A stretch of 52,647 bases of DNA from assembly GCA_015680685.1 (NCBI GenBank), contig MNCI01005422.1, forward strand, positions 89,527-142,173, given 5' to 3'. The notes beneath the pieces are model-generated. The model had not been told where the DNA came from. It ran no database searches and saw only the letters and a list, made by a program, of their open reading frames with translations. This DNA is from Gnetum montanum. Taxonomy: Eukaryota; Streptophyta; Gnetopsida; Gnetales; Gnetaceae. Position 1 is the stretch's first letter; every line of letters starts with the position of its first letter. Shown here in pieces: positions 22,561 to 35,298 of this stretch. Both the position numbers and the translations under genes were made by a program.

Positions 22561-23089
22561 TATCCAAGTGGAGCTCCACCACAACCTTATGAGTAGTACC
22601 ATAAGTGACGGTACCTATAGTCATGGAGGATGCCACCACTAAGGTAGTAGTATCCTTACTAGCAATTAGATCCATATGGGTACTATGTTCAGTAGCCCAT
22701 TTCTTTATGTGACTCTTCCAGTCACACTTCATTCTAGCATCACTACTACCCTCCTAAATACTAAAAAGTTCAATATTTAAGAGAGGAATCCCCATTTCGT
22801 CATTACGCTCCTCATTCTTCTACACATGTTTGGCAAAATTCTAGCATAGCTGCAGCAATGTAACACCACCAAGGTTGTTAACTTACAGTTGGATTTTTAA
22901 TCGAGTGGTTTGGAAACTAAATCTCAAAAAATATCATTCTTCCAAACCAACAGTCCTACAAAGCCCTCATAGACTTATGGTGTTGATAGTCCTACTTCTC
23001 CCTCATCCTCTGCATCTACTTCATTCGAGTTCCCTTCAAATTGAACACCTTTCAAAGTGCATACCATCATGTTGACCCATGTGGTAACT

Positions 23090-23830
23090 GATTGGATAAA
23101 GGCTGGCCACCTTCCCAGGACAAGATCTGATCCTAGGAGTCTCCTAATCTACTTACAAATCATTGGGAATTAGCCATGCAAGGTTGTTCTAGATTCAGGA
23201 TCTAGTGTAAATTTAGTTTCTCATGATATGTACAATGCTTGAAACCTACCCCCACTCAAGAAAAGCAACATTCGTCTTGAGTTGGCAGACTAGTCCATCA
23301 CTATTCCTTTGGAACTAGTAGAGGACATTATGATCATCATTTTTGGGTGGTCCTCTCCTACTAAGTTCTTGGTGATTTGTGTTGATAATTTCAAGGGGGA
23401 CTTTCCAATCATCATGGGAAGGGCTTGGTTACGCACCATTGATGCACAGTTGGAAATCAGAGACCTATCATTAGAGATTTCCAAGGAGAATGCATTTGGA
23501 AAGATAAAGAAGAAGAGAGTTCCATGCATCATGTATAGTGATACAGGGCTAAATGGTGTGCAGAAATTATGATTCATAAAAAGTATATCAATCACAACAT
23601 GCAAATAGTGTGCAATTGTGTTTGAAATCCAAAAGTGCCTATACGCAGTAGCTATAAAATAGGAGGACATCTAGTGGTTGATAGCTGATCTTAATAGCAA
23701 CTCAACAATTTGCATGGAATTAATTAAGAGCGTAATAAGTGCCTATGTTGAAGGCATGGATGAACTAGAGCGAGTTCATTACCAACTCTCCAATGATGAA
23801 CCTGATGAAACCAATTAGGAAGAGTTGGAA
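23090..23830 (+). pseudogene. Element A protease region
   Basis: The aspartic protease active site reads CKVVLDSGSSVNLVS near 23180, followed by NIRLELAD, DNFKGDFPIIMGRAWL and LSLEISKENAFGKIKKKRVP, all shared with element B. The DSG catalytic motif is kept, but stops interrupt the frame, for instance after ELAD. Confidence 0.75.
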
Positions 23831-24099
23831 ATCCTTAAAAGTTTCATATAGAAACCCTTAGAGTTGAAAACTCTACCTATCGACATGAAATATGCTTTTT
23901 TGGATAATGAAAAGATAGTGATAATTAATGTCAATCTTGCTCCTGAACAGAAAGAGAAGCTATTGACAGTGATTAATAGATCACCAACAACCGTTGCTTG
24001 GTCATATCCTAAACTCATTAGGATTGATCCTAGGATATGCCAGCACTGCATTTATATAATTTTTTTTGTAGAGCTAAAGAGGTAGCTGTAATAGCAGAT

Positions 24100-25300
24100 G
24101 AACCCTAAGTTGAAGTAGATAGTCAAGCAAGAAATTGAACAAATCCTTAAGGCAGGGTTCATCTATCCCATTGCAGATAGTGAGTGGATTAGCCCACTTG
24201 TGATTGTGTCAAAGAAAGGTGGCAAGTGGAGGATTTGTATTAACTTAAGGCTATTGAACATGAAAACCTACAAAGATAATTTTTTGTTGCCATCTATGAA
24301 CCAAGCGTTGGACACCATTTCTAGGCATTGCTACTATAGTTTTCTAGATGGTTATAGTGGTTATAACCAAATTCAGATTACATTGGAGGATCAGGCCAAA
24401 ACCACATTCATGAGTCCCTGGGGGACTTTTGCATATAGAAAGATTCCATTTGGTTTGTGCAATGCTCCTACAACCTTTCAATGCCTTGTCCTTAGCATCT
24501 TTCAACAATAGATCGGTAGTGGGGTCAAAGTTTTCATGGATGACTTCTTCACCTATGGGGCTGTATTTGAGCAAACCTTGGACCACCTTGAGCAAGTATT
24601 GAAAAGGTGCATGAAGATTAATCTTCTTCTCAATTAGAAAAAGATTCATTTGATGGTCCAGGAGGGCATTGTTTTGGGGCATAGAATATCACAAGTAGGG
24701 ATTGAGGTGGACCTTGAGAAAATTAGGGTCATTCAAGGAATTACTCGCCAACCAAAAACCATTAAAGATGTTTGGTCATTCCTTGGTCACACTAGCTACT
24801 ACAGGTGCTTCATAGAGAATTTTTCTAAGATCACCAAGCCATTGGTAGAGCTTACAAATAAGGATGCTCTATTCATCTAGACCAAGAAATGTGAGAATAC
24901 ATTCCAACAACTCAAGTATAAGCTTTTAGAAACTCCAATTCTACGAGCACCTGACTAGTTTAGACAATTGAATGATTAGAAACATCTTTACTACATCCAC
25001 TTTATGAGTTGAAGCATTGTGCATGCACAATTAAACTACACCACAATAGAGAAAGAACTGATGGTGGTGGTGTATGCCTTGCAGAAATTTAGGTACTATG
25101 TGCTTGGGTACAAGGTGTTTGTGCATACAGATCATAGTGTAATTTATTTCCTGATGAAAAAATTGATGGTGAGCCCCCATGTCATATAGTGGCTTGTGAT
25201 ATTATAGGAATTTGATCTTACAATGTTTGATAGAAAGGAAACTAAAAACATGATTGTTGATCACTTGTCTTAGTTAAGATGGGACAAAAAAGAGAAGGAT
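24100..25300 (+). pseudogene. Element A reverse transcriptase and RNase H
   Basis: RT motifs are clear: KKGGKWRICINLRLLN, FSFLDGYSGYNQIQI-like wording near 24350, KIPFGLCNAPTTFQ, FMDDF at 24533-24547 (the catalytic Asp pair is kept) and EGIVLGHRIS. RNase H follows with YTTIEKELMVVVYALQKFRYY and VFVHTDHSVI. In-frame stops include 24509-24511 and one near 24637, with more in RNase H. Dead by stops although the RT active site is intact. Confidence 0.88.
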
Positions 25301-25469
25301 AGCCCGCTTTCTAAACAATTCCTCATGAACTCCTCTTTACTAGTGCAATAATGAACAAGTGCTTGTTGAACCTAACTAGTATGGTGGCATTCTCACTTAT
25401 CTTCTTACTTAGAAGATGCCATAAGAGCCGAAACATAGGAAGAAACAACAGTTTCTTTATTAAGCCAAA

Positions 25470-26670
25470 TGCTTCATGGAGATCAATGGATGCCTTTACA
25501 AGGTATGTGTTAATGGTCTAGTTCATTGGTGTGTTCCTAATGTTGACCAATTGCACATTCTCCAGGATGCTCATGAGGGTCCTTATGGGAGCCACCATAC
25601 TAGGAGCCTCATGGCCATTAAGATCTTGATGGCAGGGTATTATTGGCACACACTCTTTAGGGACATCCACCAATATATCTACTCTTGTGAATGTTGTCAA
25701 CATGATGGTGGGATGACAACTCAAATGGAGGGATCTTAGTAGTGGATCCAATCATTGGAACCCTTCGACATCTAAGGTATTGACTTCATGGGTTCCATTA
25801 CATTCATGTAAAATGGACAGATGTACATCATAGTCATTGTTGACTATTGTATGAAATAGGTAGAAGTAGTAGCAATCATCAACTGTACATATTCTACAGC
25901 TACTTGATTTGTACAAAAAAATGTGTAAATAGGTTTGGGATGCCATGTGCAATGATTTCTGACAACTATACTCACTTTACAAGCACCACCTTTTGAAAGC
26001 TCATGTAACACTTAGGGGTAGAACATAAATTAACATTACCTTAACATCCCCAATCTAATGGTCAAGTGAAGGTTTCAAATAGAGAGATCACTAAGATCTT
26101 AACTAGAATAATTAGAAAATATATAAGAGACTGGAGCATGAAACTTAACGATGCCCTTTGGGCCTACCGCTTAACATGAAAACTCCTTATAGGCTATTCT
26201 CCCTATGAGCTAGTGTATGAAAAATTGCCAAATCTTCCTATTCAATCTAAGCTCCATACACTTTTAATAGCCTATGATCTTGACCTTGATCTTAATCTAG
26301 CATAAAAAGAGAGACTAATCAACCTTAATGTGTTGGATTAGAATAGATTGGTTGCCCCATCCTTGAATGAAGTGCACAAAGCATTCAACAAGTAATGTCC
26401 TAATGTCAAAATAAGGAAAGTCAAATTTCAACTTGGAGATGAGATCCTTTACTGGAACCCCATACATGTGCCACAAAGAACTAAGTTCCAAACATTGTGT
26501 GAAGAGCCTTACATCATTTATGAAATCTTTTCTTTTGGGGCCATGTTGCTCTACAAACTTGAAAGTCCAAATAAGAAACTGTTGGTCAACACGCAACAAG
26601 TTAAATCTTTCCATGAACCCAAAAGAGCCAGTGGCTACAACACCTCCTCGGATGAACAACCATGCTTAAT
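25470..26670 (+). pseudogene. Element A integrase
   Basis: The N-terminal HHCC zinc segment reads HEGPYGSHHTRS ... SCECCQHDG (25560-25710). The core follows with IDFMGS (catalytic Asp) near 25780, ISDNYTHFTS near 25960 and HPQSNGQVKVSNREI near 26050 (E of the D,D-35-E triad). The C-terminal part keeps DALWAYRLT and GYSPYELVY, then QLGDEILYW. Many stops. I saw no chromodomain. Confidence 0.82.
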
Positions 26671-27236
26671 ATTTCAAATCTCCTCCTTCCAACTCAATTG
26701 TGGGGGAGATGGCCATCCATGCTAATCATATGACGTGGCTTCTCAGTTTTGCACCTTTTTGTTTTACACTTTTCTTGTTTTTCACATTTTTTGTTTTACT
26801 CCATCTTTAGTACATTTTATCTTTTTTGAATATTTTATAATTTTTTGTATATTTTACTTTATTTTAGTTTGATTTTCTTATGTTTTCTAATGTGTTTTTC
26901 TTTGTTCTTCTTTATTTCCAATAGGACACAATGTTTCTGTAGTTGCTATTGATGGTGGTTTGTACTCAATGCTTTTGATTGCTAACATTTGGATTCTATG
27001 TTTGAATTTTAGTATTGATAACTAAGACATGGTTTCTTTTTCATGGAACATGCAGTGAGTCCATGTCATCCACCCATCCACAAACTCTATTGTATTCCTT
27101 GTTTTGGAAATGTGAAGTTTCCTTCCTTAATTAGAACTTTAATGAACTTGTGACCTTGGTAGTTTCCAAACTTAGGAAGGATTAAATGGATTAATAAGGA
27201 TGTGACTTCAAGGGATTTGGTGCTCTCTGTACTTAC
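26671..27236 (+). other. Element A 3' untranslated region
   Basis: T-rich, non-coding. AAATCTCCTCCTTCCAACTC and the following GTGGGGGAGATGGCCA are matched on the minus strand by element B near 38035-37990, and the match continues to about 37560 in B. At 27237 the A version stops at the LTR of element D. Confidence 0.7.
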
Positions 27237-28116
27237 TAATGAGCGGTGGAGTATCCAACACCCAAGCATACAAGATATGAGTGTTCACGCATAATCCCAA
27301 TCGAACTCCATAGATAAGGCAATGTGATTATACAAGTAATTAGATAGTGTTTGTGATCATTGTCTTCCTACATGACCTAGTAAAATCAATGCATATGGTT
27401 TAACTCATGGTGAGGTATATGATATTGATTTTGTATTGGCCATTGTACTTCTAATAAACTTTAAGTGAAGGTAAAAGTTTCTAAATTTAAGTAACAGTAA
27501 AACAAATCTAAACTAGAATATGCAGTGAGTAGCTGATCTTGATCTTCCAGTCACACCTTGAACTTCATGCAACTACCATTGGAATTACCAAGTACCTCAC
27601 TACTGGGCATACCAAGTGATAGTACTACAAGGTTACCAAGTAGTTACACTGATGTGCTCGAGATCAGTCATACTCATTCCACTTAATGAAATTAAAAGTA
27701 AATTGCAAGTAATCATAAACATTGACTATGAAAATAATAAATAGTAAACTAATTAAAAATAGAAATAAAAGTAAGTATTGCAATGATGTAGAGTGATCTC
27801 AATCTTTATTGCTGATCATGCAGTGTGTCCAAGTACATCACACTCGAATAAAGATTCCATTCAATCACTTAACATCACACTGTGGGTGTACATTGCTAAG
27901 TATTGAATTCAAGAAAAAAAATTAAAAGAGTTCTATTACTAATCTATCAAATGTATTGTGGATCCATGTGCCCAAGTGTTACTTATATAGGTTGGCATGC
28001 ATCCTGCAATATCATTTATACAATAACATATGACGAGATATGATAACGTATCTACGACATCATAGATACGATATCATAACTATGATATTTTTGGCTCAAA
28101 AATTTCAAATTTATCA
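27237..28116 (-). repeat. 3' LTR of element D
   Basis: 880 bases. On the plus strand it begins TAATGAGCGG (first dinucleotide decayed from TG) and ends TTTATCA, followed by TACCCCCATGAC, the complement of the GTCATGGGGGTA polypurine tract. The palindrome region at 28010-28095 is degraded, with one perfect GATATC and several variants. Confidence 0.78.
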
Positions 28117-28499
28117 TACCCCCATGACTAATTCAAAACTTGTCCTTGAGTTAAAATAGAATGAGGATGGAGTTCCTTACAAAATTGGGAGGTAGATCTA
28201 CATGACATTGACTTCTATATGCATGACTCTCTAGTGTCATAGTGGAGTTTACTAAGATGAACATATCACATGACAACTTTGACAAAGAATGGAAAACAAA
28301 ATCTGGTAAGGTTGATTGTAGTCTTATGTTATTCTAGGTGGAGGTGGCTCTTCCATAGGTTTCTTTCCCTTGTTGTTAGGCTTTTTAAATCGGTACTTTT
28401 TCAGGAGTGCCTGAAACTTCTCTTCTTCCATTCTTGGATTGTGGACCATCCATGTTGATGAATCAATGTTTAATGGATTTGGCACATTCCATAGACATG

Positions 28500-29600
28500 G
28501 TAGTTGTAAAAACATCTAATTGGATTTAATGTACCACATCACAAACTACTATTGGTATTCTTCAAAAGATTTGGCCTTTTCTCTAAGTTCATGATAGTCC
28601 ATTAATCCTTTAGCTAGATTCACTATTACATCCTTTTACCCTTGGTAGCCATCATTAATTACCCCTAGTTCCAAGTTTTCCACTTGAAATTTTTGTAGAG
28701 CATCTTTTCTATCTGCAAACTCCTTCTCATATAAAGCATAAGTGGTTGCTACCTGTTATTCTAGTTCATTTCTAGGACTACCTACTATTAACATAGCCAA
28801 ATTAGTATATTGGAGGTTTGCTAATGCCATGTATTCTTTTAAGTCTTCTATCTATAATTTTTTATTTTTTACTTTTGCTTAATAGGTCTAGGCCATGCTA
28901 TCCAAGATGGGTTACCAATCAAGATTTTGTGCTACAATCAAATTGATTTTGGTCTTTGCGATCTGGATCTCTTTCTCATTTATCTATTTATACATGCTCA
29001 CTTAGTGTTGAAAGTGTTCTTTTGAGTCTTTCATGTTTCTTGGCCTCATTTTGCCACATGCTAATTTCGATAGCTGATTTCTATCTAATGACATGTACCT
29101 CCTCCATAAAGAGGATTATTTTTTCTCTTGTGAGGTGGCTCATATCTTGGTTAATCCTCATTAGTTGCTCTTCCAACTAATGGATACTTTCTTCTACAAT
29201 TTTTTTTGGCTTTTTTGTTATGGTCAACCTCATGTAGTCCGTAGCGAGTTGTTTATTTTCTTCTTGTAAGACAACAAGTGCTTTGGCATGGGCATATGAT
29301 TAGGCTTCCGCTATTGAAGCATTCAATACTACCTTTTTTTTCTCATCTACTATGTCTTTGTTGCTCTTAAGGAGGAAATTGATTTGCTTAGTTCTAAATT
29401 ATGCTATCTAGTCTGGTGCTATAAGCTGAGTTGGATCTCTCCTTTCTGCTATAAGGGCTATAAGCTCTTCTTGTAATCTATGAATCTCATTCTCAACATG
29501 TTCTACCCTGGTTTCAACCATGATTAATTTTATTTTGATGGCTATTAATTTAGACTGTGTTGTAGTGATATCACTAGGAATATCAAATAGATTTGTCATA
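28500..29600 (-). pseudogene. Element D coiled-coil coding region
   Basis: Minus-strand translation, mostly in one frame with scattered stops, gives long heptad-like stretches: VETRVEHVENEIHRLQEELI near 29500, LQEENKQLATDYMRL near 29250, LEEQLMRINQDMSHLTREK near 29150 and WQNEAKKHERLKRTL near 29020. Composition is Glu/Lys/Leu-rich and helical. It follows gag where elements A and B have the zinc knuckle and protease. I do not recognise a family. It could be an extension of Gag for self-assembly or a captured host coding segment. Confidence 0.6.
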
Positions 29601-31439
29601 ATTTTCTTGTCTGCAATAGTCTATCCAACACATCTTCATGTTCTATAAGAGTCATAGAGGCACTAGTTATCATTTGAGCATCTTTGGCTTCAAAAATATC
29701 AGTTGGTTGCATAACAGGTACATTAGAAGATTTTTTAATGTGATCTGTGATCATTTTTGTGGCTACCATTGCCTCATGTGTTGCTAGATATCGTTCTTCT
29801 ATCAAATCCCACATTTTTTCTACCTGTGTTGGTACATTGGCAACAAATTTCTAAATTAGTAGTGTCTCTTTCTTAATGACTTGATCTAAGGTTTTTTCTC
29901 TTGGGTATCACATACTCGTGCATCTCTTTTTTAGATTGATGAATCCTTGTTGTATTTTCAACTGATTCTCTTTTTCTGAGTTCACCTTCTTCTTTTTTCA
30001 CTTGATCAATGAGCCTTTGAATCTAATGGATGATTAATTTTGATAGTCTTCCTTGGGCATAAACCCTAAGGATCTCTCTTGTTTTTCTTCTCAACCCATC
30101 TATGATGTGCCTTAGTTGTTCCTTTGATGAAAATCCATAGCCTGGGCGTCTATGTAATAATGAATAATATTTGCGCATTGCTGCATCAAGGGTCTCATGA
30201 ATCCCTTGTGTCTGGTTATGGATTTTCTTGCTTAGGTTTGACACTTATGATTATGTCTAATATTTATCATTAAAAATTTCAAACATCATAATCCAGTGTT
30301 TGATGGATTTAGGTTTTAGTGACATGTACCATCTTTTTTCTTCCTTCACAAGTGTTCTAGGAAACAACTTTAGGTTTTGCCAATCACTTTCTATGTTTTA
30401 AAGGGCACAGGCCTCATAGAATGCTTGAAGGTGATGCTAAGGATCAGTGTTGTAACCTCCTTCAAATTTGGGCATGTTGTTCATATCTAGCTATTTAATT
30501 TGACTGTCTCTTACATGCTTGGTTAGTATGTAGACTACTTCTTGAATGTTGATCATGTTTCAAGTTTCCATAAGGGGTTCATCATCATGATAGAGTTCAT
30601 AAGCTTTGTAGTAGTGGTAACCCCTTCTATGCTCATGCCTCTCTTGATCCTCTCTTCTCTCTTTATATCTTCTTCTTTCATACTCCTCATTTTTTGAATC
30701 AGAATACCTTGAGTATCGATCATGATGATCATGAGCTCTTTTCTTTTCCCTCTTAAAATCTTGGTACTTGTGCTATCTTGTCATAGTCCTCTAATGATCA
30801 TGATGAGGCAAAGGAGGTAGTAAGAGAATGGTGCCAACTAGTTCTCCTTTCATGACTCTTGTGAGTTTTCTTGTAGGAGTAGGATCCCATTGCCTAGAGC
30901 CTCACTTTATCTTGACATGGTAGGCTCCTCCTTGTGTGTCTCTACTAGAGTAGAGTGAAGTTGACCTTTGACATGTTCTTCTAATATGATGATAGGTATC
31001 TTTGATGGCTCCTCATGGTTCTAGTGGAGTTTTTTTGAAATGAACTAATCAACCTCAGGCTCTTCTATGATAATAGATGTGTTGGCTTACTTGCCTTTAG
31101 TATGAGCATGCTTGATTTCCATAGCAACATCTATTTTTAGCTGCTCCCTTGTAGGTTCGTAGGGTCTAGTCATGTGTTGAGTTACATGATACCCTTCTTA
31201 AATATGATCCAAGTGCATTCCTCTTAGAGTAGTTTGTAGCATGGTTAGTGCTGCAGGTTTGAGAGGTAGAACTATGTTGCCTTGCATATCTATCCACCTC
31301 ATTTTGGAAGATATTAATCAATGTGAGCATAAGTAATTCGTGTTTGCATTGGCATTCCCTAGTATTCTTCATCAACAATTTTGTCACTACTCCTTCTTGT
31401 GTCCTTGGTAGGTGATGATTAATTATTATGTGAAGCCAT
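29596..31439 (-). pseudogene. Element D gag
   Basis: Starts MASHNN at 31439, matching MASNKN in element E. The core reads LDMNNMPKFEGGYN, LQAFYEACAL and LKLFPRTLVKE near 30480-30330, then LDAAMRKYYSLLHRRPGYG and YAQGRLSKL near 30190-30030, then MWDLIEERY at 29814. Element B has MWDSLDSRF at the same point followed by its zinc knuckle. In D the sequence departs there, so the nucleocapsid finger is missing. Several stops. Confidence 0.75.
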
Positions 31440-31560
31440 GTTATCATTTTCTAATGGTTTATGTTAAGTGTACTTTATAGTAAGGTTGTGAAGATTAGAG
31501 TTAGGTTCTAATATAATGAATTTTGAAAAATTAATTACTTAGTATAACATTAACTTATTT

Positions 31561-31576
31561 CCACAAACAACACCAA
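31561..31576 (-). other. Primer binding site of element D
   Basis: The minus strand reads TTGGTGTTGTTTGTGG directly after CTCATCA. This is a transition-decayed version of the tRNA-Asp-type site TGGCGCCGTTGCCGGGGA. Confidence 0.65.
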
Positions 31577-32076
31577 TGATGAGTGGTGGAGCATCCAACA
31601 CCCAACTATATGAGATACAAGTGTTCACACACAATCTCAGCCGAACTTTGTAGATAAGGCAATGTGATTATACTAGTAATTAGTTAGCATTTGTGATCAT
31701 TGTCTTCCCATGTGAGCTACTATAATCACTGCGTATGGTTAACTCACGATGAGGTATATGATATTGATATTATACTGGCCATTGTGCTCCTAATAAACAT
31801 GAAGTGAAGGTAAAAATTTCTAAACCTAAATAATAGTAAAACAAATCTAAACTAGCCTATGAGATGAGTAGCTGGTACTGATCTTCCAGTCACACCTTTG
31901 ATTTTGTGCAACTACCATTGGGATTACCAAGTGCCTCACTACTAGGCATACCAAGTGATAGTACTACTGGGTTATCAATTACACTTATGTGCTTGAGATT
32001 AGTCATACTCATTCTGCTTAATGACATTAAAAGTAACTTACAAGTAATCGTAAACGTTAACTATGAAAACAATAAA
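31577..32076 (-). repeat. 5' LTR of element D, truncated
   Basis: Aligns with 27237-27745 of the 3' LTR, from TGATGAGTGGTGGAGCATCC to AACAATAAATA. It then breaks off and the gag of element E begins. The U3 part, with TATA and palindromes, is missing. Confidence 0.75.
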
Positions 32077-34134
32077 TAATGCTTCATAGAAATCTTGAAA
32101 GTGATGTTGTGGTTAGCATTATAGCCACCTTCAAATCTTGGCATGTTGTTCATGTCGAGCTATTGGCTATCCATCATGTGCCTAGTTGGGATGTGGATAA
32201 CTTCCTAGATGTTGATAATGCTACAAGTTGCCATCAGGGGTTCGTTGTCTTGATCAGGTTCATGCACTTTGTTATAGTAGTACCCCCTTCTATGCTCTTC
32301 CCTTTCATGATTTTTGTGATCCCTTCTTCTATGTTGTTCATATTCTTCATATTCTGAATTAGAATGTCTTGCATAATAGTGATGACGATCATGGTAGTCA
32401 TGAGTTCTCCTCTCTTCCCTATCATGGCCCTTGTACTTTCACCCCCTTCTATCAGAGTCTTCTGATGATCATAAGGATGCAAATGAGGTAGTAGGAAAAT
32501 GGTGCTGGCTTGTCCTCTTGTGATGACTCTTATGTTCTTCTTTGTGAGACCTAAAAAGAACTCTTGGCCTTGAGTCCTAATTGTACCTTGAGTCTTTTTC
32601 CTCTTGCCTAAGCTTCTCTACTAGTTCAGAGTGTGATTTATTCTTCATAAGTTCATCCAGTTGAATAATAGGCATCTGTGACTAGAACTCATGATTGTGG
32701 TGGAGTTGTTCAGCAATGAATGCATCTCCATCAAGCTCCTCCAAGACAATAGTAGATCTAACTATGTTTCCTTTATCTTGTTCATGTCTTGCCTCCATGG
32801 CATGGTCCTTCCTTAACTACTCATTACTAGGTTCATATGGTCAAGTCATGTATTTGATTTCATGATACCTTCCAATTGCTTCACTTAGTTTCATTCCCTT
32901 AAGAGTAGTTTGAAGCATAAGGGACGCTGAATGTTTTGGTGGTAGAACAATGTTTTCTTGAAGATTCCCCCATCTTAATTGGCCATCATAATGAAAGATG
33001 AATGTGAAATTAGGATAGTAAGGATCATGATGAGCATATGAGATCCTTGTCTACATTGGCATACTCTATTCTTCTTCCTCTTCGATTTTTTCATTGCTTA
33101 TCTATAGCAGGTGATGTTGCATTCTTATTTGAAGCCATGTTGTATTTTTAAGATGTTTGTTTTAAGTGTGCTTTTCTTAGAATTATGAAGTTTGACTTTG
33201 TGTTCCAAGTACAATAGACTTTGTGAAATCAAGTATTAATCATACGTTGACTTGTCCTTGAAAATAGTGTCGGTGATGAGTGATGGAGTAGTCCAACACC
33301 CAACCATACAAGACATGAATGTTTATTCATAGCCCAATCATAATCCATGGACGAGGCAATGTGAATATGCTAACAATTGGTTTAAGTTTGGAATCATTGT
33401 CTCATGTGGAGTTAGTATAATCTATGTGTATGGTTTAGCTCTCAGTGAGGTGTATGATATATTGATGTTGGTGGGCCATATCTCCTAGCTATGATGGTAA
33501 AGTGTGAAAATGGTTTTAAGTCTAAGGAAAACAATAAAACAATTTACTCTAGCCTAGGATGATGAGTATCCATTCTTGGCTTGTCGTACATGCCTTGGGC
33601 TCATGTAACTATTACTAAGATTACCAAGTGAGTTCACTATTGAGAGAATCAAGTGAAACCACTACTAGGTTACCAAATGATTACACTTAAATGCTTGAAA
33701 CTAATCGTACTCATTCCACTTTACTATGAATAAGGAAAGTAAAGTACTTAGAAATGTAGTTGATTAGACTAGAAAAATAGTAAGAATTATGCTAAGTAAA
33801 ATAGTAAAGCTAAGTGGATGCTGCAATGATGAGAAACAATCTCAATCTTTATTTCCATCATGAAATGTGCCTAAGTACACTTCACTTGAATAGAGATTCC
33901 AAACAACTGCTCAACACCACATTATGGACCTTTACTCTATCACTAAGCTATGAAATTAAACTGCAAGAGTTTCGGTATAGGTTGACTAAATTATATTTGG
34001 ACCATGCACCTAAGTGTTGTATTTATATGTAGGCACATGTTCCACGATATCAGATATCCAATGTCATAGCATGGGCTTCGATATTGGATACATGATATCA
34101 TGACTCCAATATTGGATGCCTAATTTCGTAGCCT
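32077..34134 (-). mobile_element. Element E: 5' fragment with gag N-terminus and LTR
   Basis: Gag runs from MASNKNATSPAIDKQ at 33138 down to 32077, where it is fused to the D LTR; it has stops. The primer site complement lies at about 33257-33273 and is more decayed than in D. The LTR is 33274-34134, beginning TGATGAGTGATGGAG on the plus strand. Its far end lacks CTCATCA because it joins another LTR fragment. There is no gag C-terminus, pol or 3' end. Confidence 0.7.
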
Positions 34135-34149
34135 ACAAAGAATGTGATT

Positions 34150-34950
34150 TATTAGTGAGGCATATGATAATTGATGTTTTTTGGCCTTTAATACTCAAAG
34201 TTGTGAACATGATGAAAGTTGAGAATAGAAATCTAAAACTAAGTAATGACAGTAATGTAAATCTACTCTAGCCTAGAGCAATGAGCATTCGGTCTTGGCT
34301 TACTGTACACATCTTAGGATCATGTAATCGTTACTAGGTTACCAAGTGTTATCCTACTACATGAACCAAGCTATAACACTACTGGGATTACCAAATGTTT
34401 ACACTTAAACTTTTGAACCTGCTCCTACTTATTCTGCTTTTTTGATAAAAAAGTAAAGTAAAATACTTGGAAATGTAAATAATTAAACTAAGAAAATAGT
34501 AAAAACTGTGCTAACTAAACCAATAAAACTAAGTGGATGCTACAATGATAAAAAACAATCTTGATCTTTATTTTCAAACATGAATTGTGCCCAAGGATAC
34601 TTCACTTGAATAAAGATTCTATACAATTTCTCAACACCACACTGCAGGCATTCACTATATCGCTAAAACTATGAAATGAAATTGTAAAAATCTATGGAAT
34701 GAAACTTATGTAGATCCATGCCTCCAAGTGTTGTATTTATAGGTTGCACACATCCCATGATATTGTATCTACAATGTTGTAGCATGTGCTACGATATTAA
34801 ATAAATGACATCGTAGATACAATATCATTGGTGAACATAAATTGACTTCATCAAACAATCGCGACATCACATTTATGACATCATAGATGCAGTGTAGCAT
34901 CTGTGATGTAGCAACCAATCGAGACGCACCAATAGGGATGCTATAATGCA
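34150..34950 (-). repeat. Second LTR fragment in tandem with the E LTR
   Basis: Matches the E LTR from about its position 155 onward (AGTGAGGCATATGATA, TTACCAAGTG, TCACTTGAATAAAGATTC, GTATTTATAGG), with a degraded palindrome region at 34757-34900. The first 150 bases are missing, so the two LTRs lie head to tail without internal sequence. This is a product of recombination or deletion. Confidence 0.7.
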
Positions 34951-35298
34951 GATGCAATGGAGCATGTATGATATCTTAGTTGATGATTCATCATTGTTGT
35001 TTAATAAAAATAACATTAAAGTTAAATGCCACATTTACCTACAATGTCTTGCATTATCTTTTTCTAAAATTGGAAAGTTATTTTTTTTCTATTTAGTGAT
35101 TAAGCATGTGATGTATACCTTGAAATTTTTTGCATATTAAAGAATTTTTTGGTGTTCAACACTTGCATTGCCCCTCCCCCATGCCCCCATCCCCACTCTC
35201 GAGAATAATAGGGTATTAGCCAAGTGTTTGAAGTTCTTTGAATCTTGACAGTTTCACAAGTAGATTTGATTTATCTAGAATTATCATTCTTCCATGAA
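34951..35298. other. Spacer between LTR fragment and element B
   Basis: No gene seen. ATGAA at 35294-35298 is the left target duplication of element B. Confidence 0.6.

Larger units (their letters stand above)
18743..27236 (+). mobile_element. Element A: degenerate Ty3/gypsy (Tat/Athila-like) retrotransposon
   Basis: Plus-strand element with 5' LTR (18743-20459, interrupted), primer site, gag, protease, reverse transcriptase, RNase H, integrase and 3' UTR in Ty3/gypsy order. The RT wording (SGYNQIQI, PWGTFAYRKIPFGLCNAP, FMDDF) and the tRNA-Asp-type primer site suit the Tat/Athila lineage. Every gene has multiple stops. The 3' end is lost: at 27237 the 3' UTR, which continues in element B, is replaced by the LTR of element D. 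No A 3' LTR was found. Confidence 0.88.
27237..32076 (-). mobile_element. Element D: pol-less LTR retroelement with gag and coiled-coil region
   Basis: Minus-strand element. The 3' LTR is 27237-28116, the polypurine tract 28117-28128 and the internal region 28129-31560, followed by a primer site at 31561-31576 and a truncated 5' LTR at 31577-32076. The two LTRs align over their shared part, so they belong together. The internal region of about 3.4 kb has gag but no protease, RT, RNase H or integrase motif. In their place is a Lys/Glu-rich coiled-coil coding region. The element must have relied on enzymes from relatives such as A. It is inserted at, or recombined with, the 3' UTR of A. Confidence 0.78.
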
